From assembly GCA_033283165.1 (NCBI GenBank), contig JAWMQL010000007.1:62001-126000 (forward strand): a stretch of 64,000 bases of DNA, read 5' to 3'. Position 1 is the stretch's first letter; each line of letters begins with the position of its first letter. The position numbers and the translations under genes are program-made. A model generated the notes under the pieces. It worked only from the letters and a program-made list of their open reading frames with translations, had not been told where the DNA came from and made no database searches. Source of the stretch: JAWMQL01 sp033283165. Lineage in GTDB: Bacteria > Pseudomonadota > Gammaproteobacteria > Pseudomonadales > Halieaceae. Below are positions 1 to 8,185 of the stretch, piece by piece.

Positions 1-132
1 CCGAGACACCCGGCTATCCTCTATCGTGATGCCGCAGTCCGGGGAGCGGCCAAGCGTCTGCTCTCCTTCCAGGACATGGCGGGTGCCATCCTCCGCCACC
101 AACTCCGCGCTGAATTCTGCTGCTTCGCTCAT
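1..132 (-). CDS. FHA domain protein (N-terminal part only)
   Basis: Only the first 44 codons lie in the window; the gene runs off the left edge. The start ATG at 132 follows a purine-rich GAGAAGAA, and the product begins MSEAAEFSAELVAEDG. Residues about 26-44 carry the FHA signature GRSPDCGITIEDSRVSR, with the Gly-Arg and Ser-Arg positions that contact phosphothreonine in this family. FHA domains are phosphothreonine-binding modules. The gene starts 17 bases after the end of the PP2C phosphatase gene on the same strand, so the two are probably co-transcribed and could act as reader and eraser of Ser/Thr kinase signals. Anything after the FHA start cannot be seen. Confidence 0.85.
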   Translation of the reverse strand, partial: MSEAAEFSAELVAEDGTRHVLEGEQTLGRSPDCGITIEDSRVSR

Positions 133-149
133 TTCTTCTCACCACTTTG

Positions 150-1220
150 TCAAATCAGACCGGCGACATCCAGACTGTAGACCAGCCCACCCAATACGAC
201 CAGCGCCACCACTGCCCACAGCAGCGCTTTCTTCCAACCACCCCCTGAGGCCTTGTCGCCCTGGGACAGTTCCTGTTTCAGTTCGTCTTTCATTTCCTGC
301 TTGAGGAGTGCCCGCTGCTCCGCCAGGGCTTTTTCCACCTCGTCGGCCGACATCATCTGGGTCGTCTGCGGCCCCCTGGGGCCGACCTTCTTGACCTGCG
401 GTGTCGCGGTGGGCTCCACGTCCAGGGCCCCGGTAACTTCACCCGTTTGCGGATCGTAGGTCCAGACGATCTCGGGCAACACATCGGCGCCATTGGCCAG
501 TTTCTCCACGCCTTCGACCAGCACCACGGTGGAGTTGTCCCGGCCTCCCTGCTCGATGGAGGCATCGACCAGTTGCTGGCAACGGCTGGCCAGGTCGCCA
601 TCGCCTTCCAGGATATCGACAATCGTACTGTTCTCGAGGATGTCGCTCATGCCATCGCTGCACAGGATCAGGGTTTCACCCGCCTGCAACTGGCCGCGAT
701 TGTAGCCCACGCGCAGGTTGTCCTCGGCCTGCAGGCCCACCGCCTGAACGATGACATTGCGCTGCGGGTGATCCTTGGCTTCTTCCTGGGTGATTTCTCC
801 GCGTGCCAGCAGGGCCTCCACCAGGGAATGGTCCCGGGTCAGCAACTTCAGCTTGCCGTCATAGAGGTAGGCCCGGCTGTCGCCCACCCAGGCCAACTCG
901 TAGTCAGCGCCCTGCAGGCGCATGGCGATAACCGTGGTGGCCATGCCCTCGCGGCCCTGGCCCTGCTGAACCGCGGTCATGATGGCGCGATTGGCGCTGC
1001 GAATCGCGTTATCGAGATTTTCGCCGCCCGCGGTTTCCTGGGCTAAGGTGGCGCAGGTGATAGCACTGGCAACCTCCCCCGCATGGTGCCCGCCGACCCC
1101 GTCGGCGACCAACATCAGACCGAGGTCGGTATCAATAAAATACGCGTCCTCGTTGTGTTTTCGTTTCCCGACATCTGTAGCCCCTACCGCTTCCGAGCGG
1201 GTCGCCACACTTTCACTCAT
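150..1220 (-). CDS. PP2C-type Ser/Thr protein phosphatase with C-terminal membrane anchor
   Basis: This 356-residue protein removes phosphate from Ser/Thr-phosphorylated proteins using two metal ions. All main PP2C motifs are present: KRKHNEDAY (about residues 19-27), VADGVGGHHAGE (38-49), WVGDSRAYL, CSDGMSDIL and GRDNSTVVLVE. The catalytic domain ends near residue 240. A linker with acidic, Thr-rich and charged parts follows, including PQTTQMMSADEVEKAL, and then one transmembrane helix at about 330-350, so the enzyme should face the cytoplasm from the inner membrane. The ATG overlaps the stop of the upstream pentaheme cytochrome gene by 4 bases, a strong sign of translational coupling. Two transmembrane Ser/Thr kinases at 17145 and 29760 are obvious functional opposites. 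PP2C identity is clear; the substrate is unknown. Confidence 0.93.
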   Translation of the reverse strand: MSESVATRSEAVGATDVGKRKHNEDAYFIDTDLGLMLVADGVGGHHAGEVASAITCATLAQETAGGENLDNAIRSANRAIMTAVQQGQGREGMATTVIAMRLQGADYELAWVGDSRAYLYDGKLKLLTRDHSLVEALLARGEITQEEAKDHPQRNVIVQAVGLQAEDNLRVGYNRGQLQAGETLILCSDGMSDILENSTIVDILEGDGDLASRCQQLVDASIEQGGRDNSTVVLVEGVEKLANGADVLPEIVWTYDPQTGEVTGALDVEPTATPQVKKVGPRGPQTTQMMSADEVEKALAEQRALLKQEMKDELKQELSQGDKASGGGWKKALLWAVVALVVLGGLVYSLDVAGLI

Positions 1221-2533
1221 AGGGCCTCCAGCATTTTGCGAGCCAGCACTGCAAACTGCCTGGGCACAAACGGATCGTCCTCCTCGACGGTCTTATACCA
1301 GGCATCCATTTGTGAACTGTACCGCTTGTCTTCGCCAAGGGCCAGACAAAGGGTTTCAACTGCCAGGAATACCTGTTCTGCGGAAGTGAAGTGACGGAAG
1401 CGACCATCCGCGGCCCGCTGCAGCAGGCCGCTGCGCAGGCGCCGCATCTGGTCGGCACTGTAGCTGGCGTCACTGACCTGTTTCGCGACCGGTTCCAGCT
1501 TGCTCGCCAGGGAAGCCGCGGCGGAAGTCACCGCCTGTTTGTTCTGTTTCGACGCCGCGTGCAGCTGGCTCAGCCCGGCCTTCAGCGCGTCGCTCTGTCC
1601 GGGGGACAGGATGTCCAGCGCCGCCGCCAGCACCAGCAGGCTGCCGTCATTGAGGCGCACGGTACCCGGGGCCAGGCCGTCGGGCTCGCGCTGCCAGCGC
1701 AGGTCGGACATGGGATGGTGGCAGGCGTGACACTGGTAGAAGGACAACTCCGGCACCAGCCCCGCCCCGGTAAACCAGTCTTCCTGCAGCAATTCCAGAT
1801 TCTGCAGGCTCATGACCGCCAGGCCCGCCAGCCACATATTCACGGATTCGATATTCGGCTTGCGTTCCCGGTAGTCGGCATCCACGTCGTAGTGCTTGGG
1901 CTGGTTGACCGTAAAGGTCTCCAGCTCGAAAGCCAGGCGCGGATGGCCGGCGCCCATGATTTCGTGAGTGGCGAACTTGTCCTTGGTCCCCAGGTGGCAG
2001 GACAGGCACAGTCGCGCCCTCGCCAGGGGCTTTTCAGTGGGATACATGCCCGCGGCCAGGTTGTCCGCGTGCGAGGTCCCTTTTTCGGCATGGGACTCCA
2101 GCCACTTGCCGCCGCCGCCGTGGCAGGCCTCGCAGCCCACGCCATCGGTAATCTGGAAACGCCGGCCGCGGGCCTCCACGGGCACGTTGTCGGCATGGCA
2201 ATCCAGGCAGATCTTGGCGGTATGGGCAGCCGGCAATCCCAGTTTCTCGGCGATCGCCTTGGACTGGGCGGTTTGCAGGGTCTTGTAGGCGCGCGAGTGG
2301 TAATCCTGGCGCAGCCAGATCCGATACTCGTTGAGCCACACGGTGGACGCGGGGTCCTCACTGACCTTGCCGTGGCACACACTGGTGGCGCAGCTGGCCA
2401 CACCCTCATGGGGATAGGTCCCCGTCTCAGGCAGGGGCTGGGCGAGGGCCGCCCGGGGGAGGACCGCCCCGGACAGGGCGGCGGCCCCGGTCAGGGCCGC
2501 GACCAGTAGCGCGGCTAGTTTTCTACAAACCAT
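1217..2533 (-). CDS. periplasmic pentaheme c-type cytochrome
   Basis: A 438-residue secreted protein with a signal peptide (MVCRKLAALLVAALTGAAAL, cleavage probably near AALAQ). It has four CXXCH motifs (CLDCH, CEACH, CLSCH, CHACH) and one spaced CX4CH motif (CATSVCH) near residue 50, giving five likely covalent hemes, all in the first 280 residues or so. The layout resembles the cytochrome c-554 group. The C-terminal third has no heme motif and looks helical. The gene overlaps the end of the decaheme/LVIVD gene upstream by 19 bases and the PP2C gene downstream by 4 bases, so it sits in the middle of a tight operon. The likely role is periplasmic electron transfer or a redox enzyme; the substrate is unknown. 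Confidence 0.88.
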   Translation of the reverse strand: MVCRKLAALLVAALTGAAALSGAVLPRAALAQPLPETGTYPHEGVASCATSVCHGKVSEDPASTVWLNEYRIWLRQDYHSRAYKTLQTAQSKAIAEKLGLPAAHTAKICLDCHADNVPVEARGRRFQITDGVGCEACHGGGGKWLESHAEKGTSHADNLAAGMYPTEKPLARARLCLSCHLGTKDKFATHEIMGAGHPRLAFELETFTVNQPKHYDVDADYRERKPNIESVNMWLAGLAVMSLQNLELLQEDWFTGAGLVPELSFYQCHACHHPMSDLRWQREPDGLAPGTVRLNDGSLLVLAAALDILSPGQSDALKAGLSQLHAASKQNKQAVTSAAASLASKLEPVAKQVSDASYSADQMRRLRSGLLQRAADGRFRHFTSAEQVFLAVETLCLALGEDKRYSSQMDAWYKTVEEDDPFVPRQFAVLARKMLEAL

Positions 2534-5500
2534 GGCTTACCATCTTTATCAAGGTACATCTTGCGAATTTCCTCGTTGTTCAGCGGCCGCGAACCAACCC
2601 GGCCGAACACCGCCACCTGACCACCGGTCTCGTCCACACCGCGGTCCCGCTCCAGGGCCCGCGACAGGGACAGGGCCGGCGACTCCGTCGGGTAGCTGGC
2701 GATCAACTCAGGCTTCGGCTCCGGGCTGAAGCCATAGAACTTGGGCTGGCTGTCGGGCGAGGTCATCTGGATCACCTTGAGGCCGCCGGCGCCGTCGGCC
2801 ACATAGGCAAACAGCGAGGCATTGGTGTGTGCCAGGGTGATATCGGTGGCGTCCACCAGGCCATCGCTGAACATGGTCAGCAACTGCATGTTCTCCGGGT
2901 GGGTGATATCCACGATCGCGATACCCTCGCTGCCCGCCGCCACGTAGGCGTAGGTACGTGCCAGGTGCAGGCGCCTGGCCTCTTTCAGCGGAATGACCTT
3001 GCCCGCGAGCTTCGGCGCGGTGGGATCGGTAATATCCACGGCCTTGAGGCCGTCGGCATCCGTCACCCACAGGTAGCGGAACTGCTGTTGCACCGAATGA
3101 CCGTTGTTCAGGGGCAGGGTCGCCACCACCTTCGGCGCCAACGGGTCGTCGATATTCACAACAACCAGCCCCGCGTCGGCGATGATGTAGGCCCAGAAGC
3201 CGCCGATGGTCATGTGCCGCGCGCCTTTGAGGGCGCCGTCGCCATCCCAGGTCAGGGCCCGCTCGATGAAGTTGTTGCGCGGCTCGCCGTCCATGAACGT
3301 GTCGAGGTCGACCAGGATCAGGCCTTCCTTCGCGTCGGTGATATAGGCGTATTCATACAGCGGGTGGAAGGGCTGTTCCAGGTTGGTCTTGCGCATCAGG
3401 TCGCCCTGGTTACGCGAGGGCTGGATCGGCTGGGTGGTGGGCAGCACCACGCAGGTCGCATCGGCCGTGTCGATATGGGTGTCGTGGCCCAGCGGGCTGA
3501 AGGGTGCCGAGACGATACGTTGGGAGAAGCCCTTGTTGGCCACGTTGGCGATGTCGTAGACCCGGAAACCCTTGTCACCCTCGGCCACGAACAGGTACTC
3601 ACCCCGATGCTGCAGGCAGGCCGCCTCGCCACTGGTGTGGGGATAGCCGTGCTGCAGCACCTTGCCCGCATCCAGGTGCTGCTGGAAGTAATCCGGGTAG
3701 GCATAGCGCTGCAGGTAGGAACCGATCACTGCCTGCGGTTCCTGCCACTCCGTGACCTGCACCGGCGTCACGTGTTCTTCACCACCGACATAGGCCATGT
3801 AACCGATGAAGTCGATGAAGTCGGTGCCGAACATCAGCAACTGCGCCATGATGGCGTTGTTGTCATTGTTCTTGCTCAGGTGACAGTCCTCGCACTGCTT
3901 GGTCTCGGTCTTGCGCGCGGTGTGCGGAAAGTGCGGATTCATCGCCTGGGAGCTGTAACCGGAGGCCGCGATGGGCGGCTGCTGGATATAGATTTTCTCC
4001 CGGTTGGAGTTGGTGGAGGACAGCACCAGGGCCGATGTGGAGCGTACCGGCGCGATTTTGCCGGGGCCGCCGTCCTTGCCGCCCTTGGCTGTCTCGCGGC
4101 GACCCAGCATGAAGATCTGGTCGCGGGCAACCTGCGGGTTATAGGTCGCATAGTTGCGTGATTCACCACCCTCGTAGTGATGCCGCTCGGTCTTGTTGTT
4201 GGCCTCGATGGGCAGGTGGCAACCGCCGCAGCTGGTGGTCCAGGAGGTGTGGCAGGTGTAGCACTCCATGTCGTCGTCGGAGTGGGCCAGACTGTCCCGG
4301 GGCGTGTCGTAACCCCAGTCCTGCTTGGCGGTGTCGTCGCTCATGAGCTTGGCGCGCGCGGCCTTGGCATTGTAATGCTCGTTGCCTTCGGTCACGGTAT
4401 CCTTCACCAGGCTCATTTCCCACTCGAGCTGCGGGTCCAGCGCCGAGCGCTGGATCAGCTTGTTACCGATCCACTCGAAACGCAGGCGCCCGTCGGGGTT
4501 GCGGATGGCGCCCAGGTCGGTGCCGCCCTCCAGGGCCGCCGGGCCGGATGTGAACAGGTTGGGATAGGCATCGATGGAGCCGTGGCAGTCCTTGCAGTCG
4601 ATCTCCACCGCCGCGGCCACCTCGCCGTAGATATGACCGTTGCCGTGGTTATCCTGGGCATAGTGACAATCCACGCAGTGCATACCCTTGTCCAGGTGGA
4701 TGGAGGACAGGTGCACCGCCTTCTCGAACTTCTTGGGATCGTCGTCGGACACCACCTTGCCCTCGGCGTCCAGCAGGTTGCCCACGCGGTCGCGTTTGAA
4801 GATGGCGCGGAAGTTCCAGCCGTGGCCGTGGTAGTCCGCGAACTGCGTATCCTTGAGTTGCGGGTTCAATTCCGACACCGCGTTGAGGAACTCGGGGTCC
4901 GCCCACTTGCCCCGGGGCGAGGCGCCCTCCGGGTTGCGGTCCAGCACCTCGCGGCGTTCCGCCTCGGTGGGGTAGGCCTGTTTCTCGGGCCACATGAAGG
5001 GCGCGTCAGACTCGTAGTCCCACATGGTGTAGCCCAGGTAGGTGTTGATGAACATATTGGGCTGGTGCATGTGGCAGACCATGCACTGGCTGTTGGGAAT
5101 CGCCCGGGTGAACTCGTGCTTCAGCGGGTGGCCGGACTCGCCGCGGGGAATGGTGGGGTCCGCGGTCTGGGTTTCCCCTGTGTGGCCGAACTCGGCGTAG
5201 TGGCCGGAATGCTTCGGATCCCGGTTGTTGGCGTACACCACGTGGCAGGAAGCACAGCCCGAGGAGCGGTAGTCGCCGGGCTGCTCGTTGGTACCCAGGA
5301 ACCAGGTATGCGGGTCGTTCAGCCGGGTCTTGGTGATATTGATCACGGGAACCGAGATACGGCCCCCGGTTCCAGGTCCGCGGTTGGACTGGCGGATATC
5401 CGGTCGGCCGGGCTCCTCCAGGCGCTGCAACTGGCCCAGGGCGTTGGGCAGGCCGGTTTCCGGGAACAGGTTCGAGATATTGCGCCCGCCGCGCTCGAAC

Positions 5501-6276
5501 ACCCGGAAAATGTCGCCGGGCTTGAGGGTTTCCCAGGCCGGCAGCGGGAACAACTGCGGCAGGATGCTGTGCTGCTCGGTCATTTCCGGCGTGGGCTTGA
5601 TCGGGGCGAGCAGGGACACGCCCACGCCCTCGCGGTTGTAGGCCTCGCCCAGGTTATAGCGCTTGAAGGGCAGGATACCGTTGTTGTAGGCCGCGCCGCC
5701 CCACAGCATGGCTGAGGTGGCCATCAGGCTGCGCTCCGCCGCCTCGATGATTTCCAGGTGACAGGCGCCGCAGGCCTCGCGGGCGATGCGATAATCGGAG
5801 GGATTCACGAAGCGCACGAACTCGGGACTCTCCCGGTTCAGCAGGGTGTAGCTGCCCTCCGGGTTGGCCGAGTGCGGATAGTGCCAGTCATCCGGGTAGG
5901 AGGGCAGCACGTGGGCCTCTTCCATGGCGTGAAGGTATTCCACCTGGACCCGGTTATTGGTGCCCGCAGGCCGTTGCACGCTGGCATCGCCACCGTGACA
6001 GTCGGTACAGCCGAGCTTGACCGCCGGGTTGGCGTGCATGGTCGCCAGGTCGGTCTCGGTGTGGCAGCTCTGGCAGCCCTCGGACTTGGCCGCAACCTGT
6101 TCCGCAGTCTGACTGGCAGGCGCGTCGGGCGCCGTGACATAGTGCCGTTCGACGTGCCGGTGGCCACCGGCACCCAGGGTGTGACTGACCGGCACCGCCA
6201 GTACCAGCATCCCGAGACTCAGGGCCCACAGCTTGAACGCTGTTCCCAGGGGCCGTTTCTCTTCACGCATATTCAT
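2515..6276 (-). CDS. secreted decaheme cytochrome c fused to LVIVD beta-propeller repeats
   Basis: A 1253-residue protein with a signal peptide (hydrophobic stretch at residues 14-32) and ten CXXCH motifs: CQSCH, CTDCH, CGACH, CASCH, CMVCH, CVDCH, CKDCH, CYTCH, CGGCH and CEDCH, between about residues 69 and 800. From about 875 to 1190 there are six LVIVD-type blades, for example GFRVYDIANV, GLILVDLDTF, GLVVVNIDDP, GLKAVDITDP and GIAIVDITHP. LVIVD repeats form surface-type beta-propellers, so heme chain and propeller are joined in one chain. The start ATG has a GAGGAA site 7 bases upstream. It lies 9 bases after the outer-membrane barrel gene, which suggests assembly with the outer membrane. 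It could be a terminal reductase or oxidase; the substrate cannot be named from sequence. Confidence 0.88.
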   Translation of the reverse strand: MNMREEKRPLGTAFKLWALSLGMLVLAVPVSHTLGAGGHRHVERHYVTAPDAPASQTAEQVAAKSEGCQSCHTETDLATMHANPAVKLGCTDCHGGDASVQRPAGTNNRVQVEYLHAMEEAHVLPSYPDDWHYPHSANPEGSYTLLNRESPEFVRFVNPSDYRIAREACGACHLEIIEAAERSLMATSAMLWGGAAYNNGILPFKRYNLGEAYNREGVGVSLLAPIKPTPEMTEQHSILPQLFPLPAWETLKPGDIFRVFERGGRNISNLFPETGLPNALGQLQRLEEPGRPDIRQSNRGPGTGGRISVPVINITKTRLNDPHTWFLGTNEQPGDYRSSGCASCHVVYANNRDPKHSGHYAEFGHTGETQTADPTIPRGESGHPLKHEFTRAIPNSQCMVCHMHQPNMFINTYLGYTMWDYESDAPFMWPEKQAYPTEAERREVLDRNPEGASPRGKWADPEFLNAVSELNPQLKDTQFADYHGHGWNFRAIFKRDRVGNLLDAEGKVVSDDDPKKFEKAVHLSSIHLDKGMHCVDCHYAQDNHGNGHIYGEVAAAVEIDCKDCHGSIDAYPNLFTSGPAALEGGTDLGAIRNPDGRLRFEWIGNKLIQRSALDPQLEWEMSLVKDTVTEGNEHYNAKAARAKLMSDDTAKQDWGYDTPRDSLAHSDDDMECYTCHTSWTTSCGGCHLPIEANNKTERHHYEGGESRNYATYNPQVARDQIFMLGRRETAKGGKDGGPGKIAPVRSTSALVLSSTNSNREKIYIQQPPIAASGYSSQAMNPHFPHTARKTETKQCEDCHLSKNNDNNAIMAQLLMFGTDFIDFIGYMAYVGGEEHVTPVQVTEWQEPQAVIGSYLQRYAYPDYFQQHLDAGKVLQHGYPHTSGEAACLQHRGEYLFVAEGDKGFRVYDIANVANKGFSQRIVSAPFSPLGHDTHIDTADATCVVLPTTQPIQPSRNQGDLMRKTNLEQPFHPLYEYAYITDAKEGLILVDLDTFMDGEPRNNFIERALTWDGDGALKGARHMTIGGFWAYIIADAGLVVVNIDDPLAPKVVATLPLNNGHSVQQQFRYLWVTDADGLKAVDITDPTAPKLAGKVIPLKEARRLHLARTYAYVAAGSEGIAIVDITHPENMQLLTMFSDGLVDATDITLAHTNASLFAYVADGAGGLKVIQMTSPDSQPKFYGFSPEPKPELIASYPTESPALSLSRALERDRGVDETGGQVAVFGRVGSRPLNNEEIRKMYLDKDGKPWFVEN

Positions 6277-6285
6277 GGCCGTTCC

Positions 6286-8163
6286 TCAGAATGTCAGTAT
6301 CAGGTTGCATAACAGGGAGTAGGGATCGTCGTCTCCGAACAGGTCCTTGAAGCCGTCCCCGGCCAGTAGCTGGGCGTAGGACAGGCGCACGACCACGTTC
6401 TGGCTCATGAAGGGCCGCCAGATCAGCGCCGCGGACAGGTCGTAGCCGATCTCTTTGTCCACGTCGCCCTGGTTGCGCGCAACCTCCAGCACCTCGGTAT
6501 CGGCAAAGGCCAGGTAGTTGGCGTTGAACGTCAGGCGCAGTTCCGGCAACAGGTCCATGTCGATGCCGCCACCCACCAGGACCACGCCGGGATTGACGAA
6601 GTTGGACTGGCCGTGCTCCTTGGAGGAGCGCAGCGAGTTCAGCACCGCGTTACGCTGCGACAGGGCCACCCGGCCGCCGCCGATCAGCGGTACACCCTGG
6701 CGTATCCAGTAGCTGGTATCGGCGCCGGCGAACTGCGGGTTCTCGAAAATGGCGTCGAAGCCCTGGCTCTTGTCGTCGAAGGGATCGTCGTCGCCGGAAC
6801 CGTACAGGAAGGAACCGCGCAGGCGGATCCAGTCGAAGTCGATGCCCGGCTCGGCGGCAAAGAAGAAGGCCTCGATATCCGACTTCTCGCCATTGAAGGG
6901 CCCGTCCTCCTCCTCGCCAAAAGCGGCGTAGAACGAGGTGGTCAGGTTCAGGCGGCCGAAGTGGCCGTCGCCGTTATAGCCGAGGTAAAACACGTCGTAA
7001 TCCCGCAGCCGTTCCTCGCCCAGGGAGGCGGGCCGCTGGATAAAGTCATTGGTGTCGTAAAAGATCTTGTCTTCCCGGTTGCGGTTATACAGCACCGTGA
7101 ACTGGGAGAAGAAGCCCCGCTTCGGCATATCCTGCCAGTACAGGTTGGCCACAAAGACATCGTCATCGCGCAGGTCCTCACTGATGTCGTTGAGGCCCGA
7201 GTTGGTATCCTTCTCCATGCGCCGGAACCAGGCCAGGTTGTACTGGTACACGTTGTTGGCGCGGTTGCCGAACAGGCGCACACCAAAGGGCGCGTCCTGG
7301 AACAGGAAGCCGCGGAAGTCGCTGGAGAAAGGCTGGATGCCGACCCGGATGCTGTCGAAATCATAGCGGTCCGACACATTGCGCAGGTGTTTGTCCACGA
7401 ACAGGGACTGGATGCCCACGTGGTTGTCGTGGCGCGAATCGTTCTCGTCCGGGTTGGCGTTCAGGCCCAGGAACTCGTCGATCTCGGTGTAGTTATAGTT
7501 GAACACCGGGGTGAAGCGAATCTCCCAATCCGGGGGCCGGAACACGGTGTCCCCCTGGTAGTAGACCAGTTCCACCGCCAGGTTCTGGTTGAAGGTCAAC
7601 TGCTCCGGCTCACCGATGACATCGAGGGTGCCCGGGCGCTTGGTGGTCTGGTTACCCACCGGCGTCGGCACCTCGCGCAGCTCCAGCACCGTGTCGGAAA
7701 TCGCGGTGACGTTGAAGAACCAGTCGTCACCATACACCGGGCGGTCGCCCTTGATGGTGTTCTGGTTGTAGGGGTCCCACCAGTTGTCCGGGTAGCCCAG
7801 GGCGTTGACGATTCGCCAGCGATCGGGGATCGGTACGTGCTCGACGAACTGTTCCGCTGTGGGCCGCTGGAGCGAGGAGTAACGCCGCGGCAGCACCGTG
7901 CGCGGCGCCGCTGCCACCGGCGTCTCGCGAATGACCTCGCCGGTCTCGGCGTCAACGGTGGTTTCCTGGTACTGGCAGTCGCGGTTGACGCCGCTGCCGC
8001 GGCGCCGGGTACTGCGGCTGCGGTCCCGGGTGGCACCGTCGTCGCAGCCGACTTCCGCCTCTACCGCCACGGACTCGGGCTGTTGGGCCAGGCTGGCCTG
8101 GGGCAGCGCAGCTAGCGTCGCCGCAGCAGCCAGTATGGCAGGGTACAGAACTGGGTTTTTCAC
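6286..8163 (-). CDS. outer-membrane beta-barrel protein of the cytochrome operon
   Basis: An open frame extends upstream, but the likely start is GTG at 8163, preceded by AGGAGG with a 6-base spacer. This gives a 625-residue product with the signal peptide MKNPVLYPAILAAAATLAAL...ASLAQ. The mature part begins with an Arg/Asp-rich segment. Then come about 450 residues of alternating aromatic and polar strands typical of outer-membrane barrels, ending ...LLCNLILTF with the C-terminal aromatic residue needed for barrel insertion. Its place between two multiheme cytochrome genes invites comparison with the MtrB porin of porin-cytochrome conduits. No clear sequence signature of that family was seen, so this is inference. 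Alternatively it could be a substrate or product channel. Confidence 0.75.
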   Translation of the reverse strand: MKNPVLYPAILAAAATLAALPQASLAQQPESVAVEAEVGCDDGATRDRSRSTRRRGSGVNRDCQYQETTVDAETGEVIRETPVAAAPRTVLPRRYSSLQRPTAEQFVEHVPIPDRWRIVNALGYPDNWWDPYNQNTIKGDRPVYGDDWFFNVTAISDTVLELREVPTPVGNQTTKRPGTLDVIGEPEQLTFNQNLAVELVYYQGDTVFRPPDWEIRFTPVFNYNYTEIDEFLGLNANPDENDSRHDNHVGIQSLFVDKHLRNVSDRYDFDSIRVGIQPFSSDFRGFLFQDAPFGVRLFGNRANNVYQYNLAWFRRMEKDTNSGLNDISEDLRDDDVFVANLYWQDMPKRGFFSQFTVLYNRNREDKIFYDTNDFIQRPASLGEERLRDYDVFYLGYNGDGHFGRLNLTTSFYAAFGEEEDGPFNGEKSDIEAFFFAAEPGIDFDWIRLRGSFLYGSGDDDPFDDKSQGFDAIFENPQFAGADTSYWIRQGVPLIGGGRVALSQRNAVLNSLRSSKEHGQSNFVNPGVVLVGGGIDMDLLPELRLTFNANYLAFADTEVLEVARNQGDVDKEIGYDLSAALIWRPFMSQNVVVRLSYAQLLAGDGFKDLFGDDDPYSLLCNLILTF

Positions 8164-8185
8164 GGTGTACCTCCTGTCCATCGCG

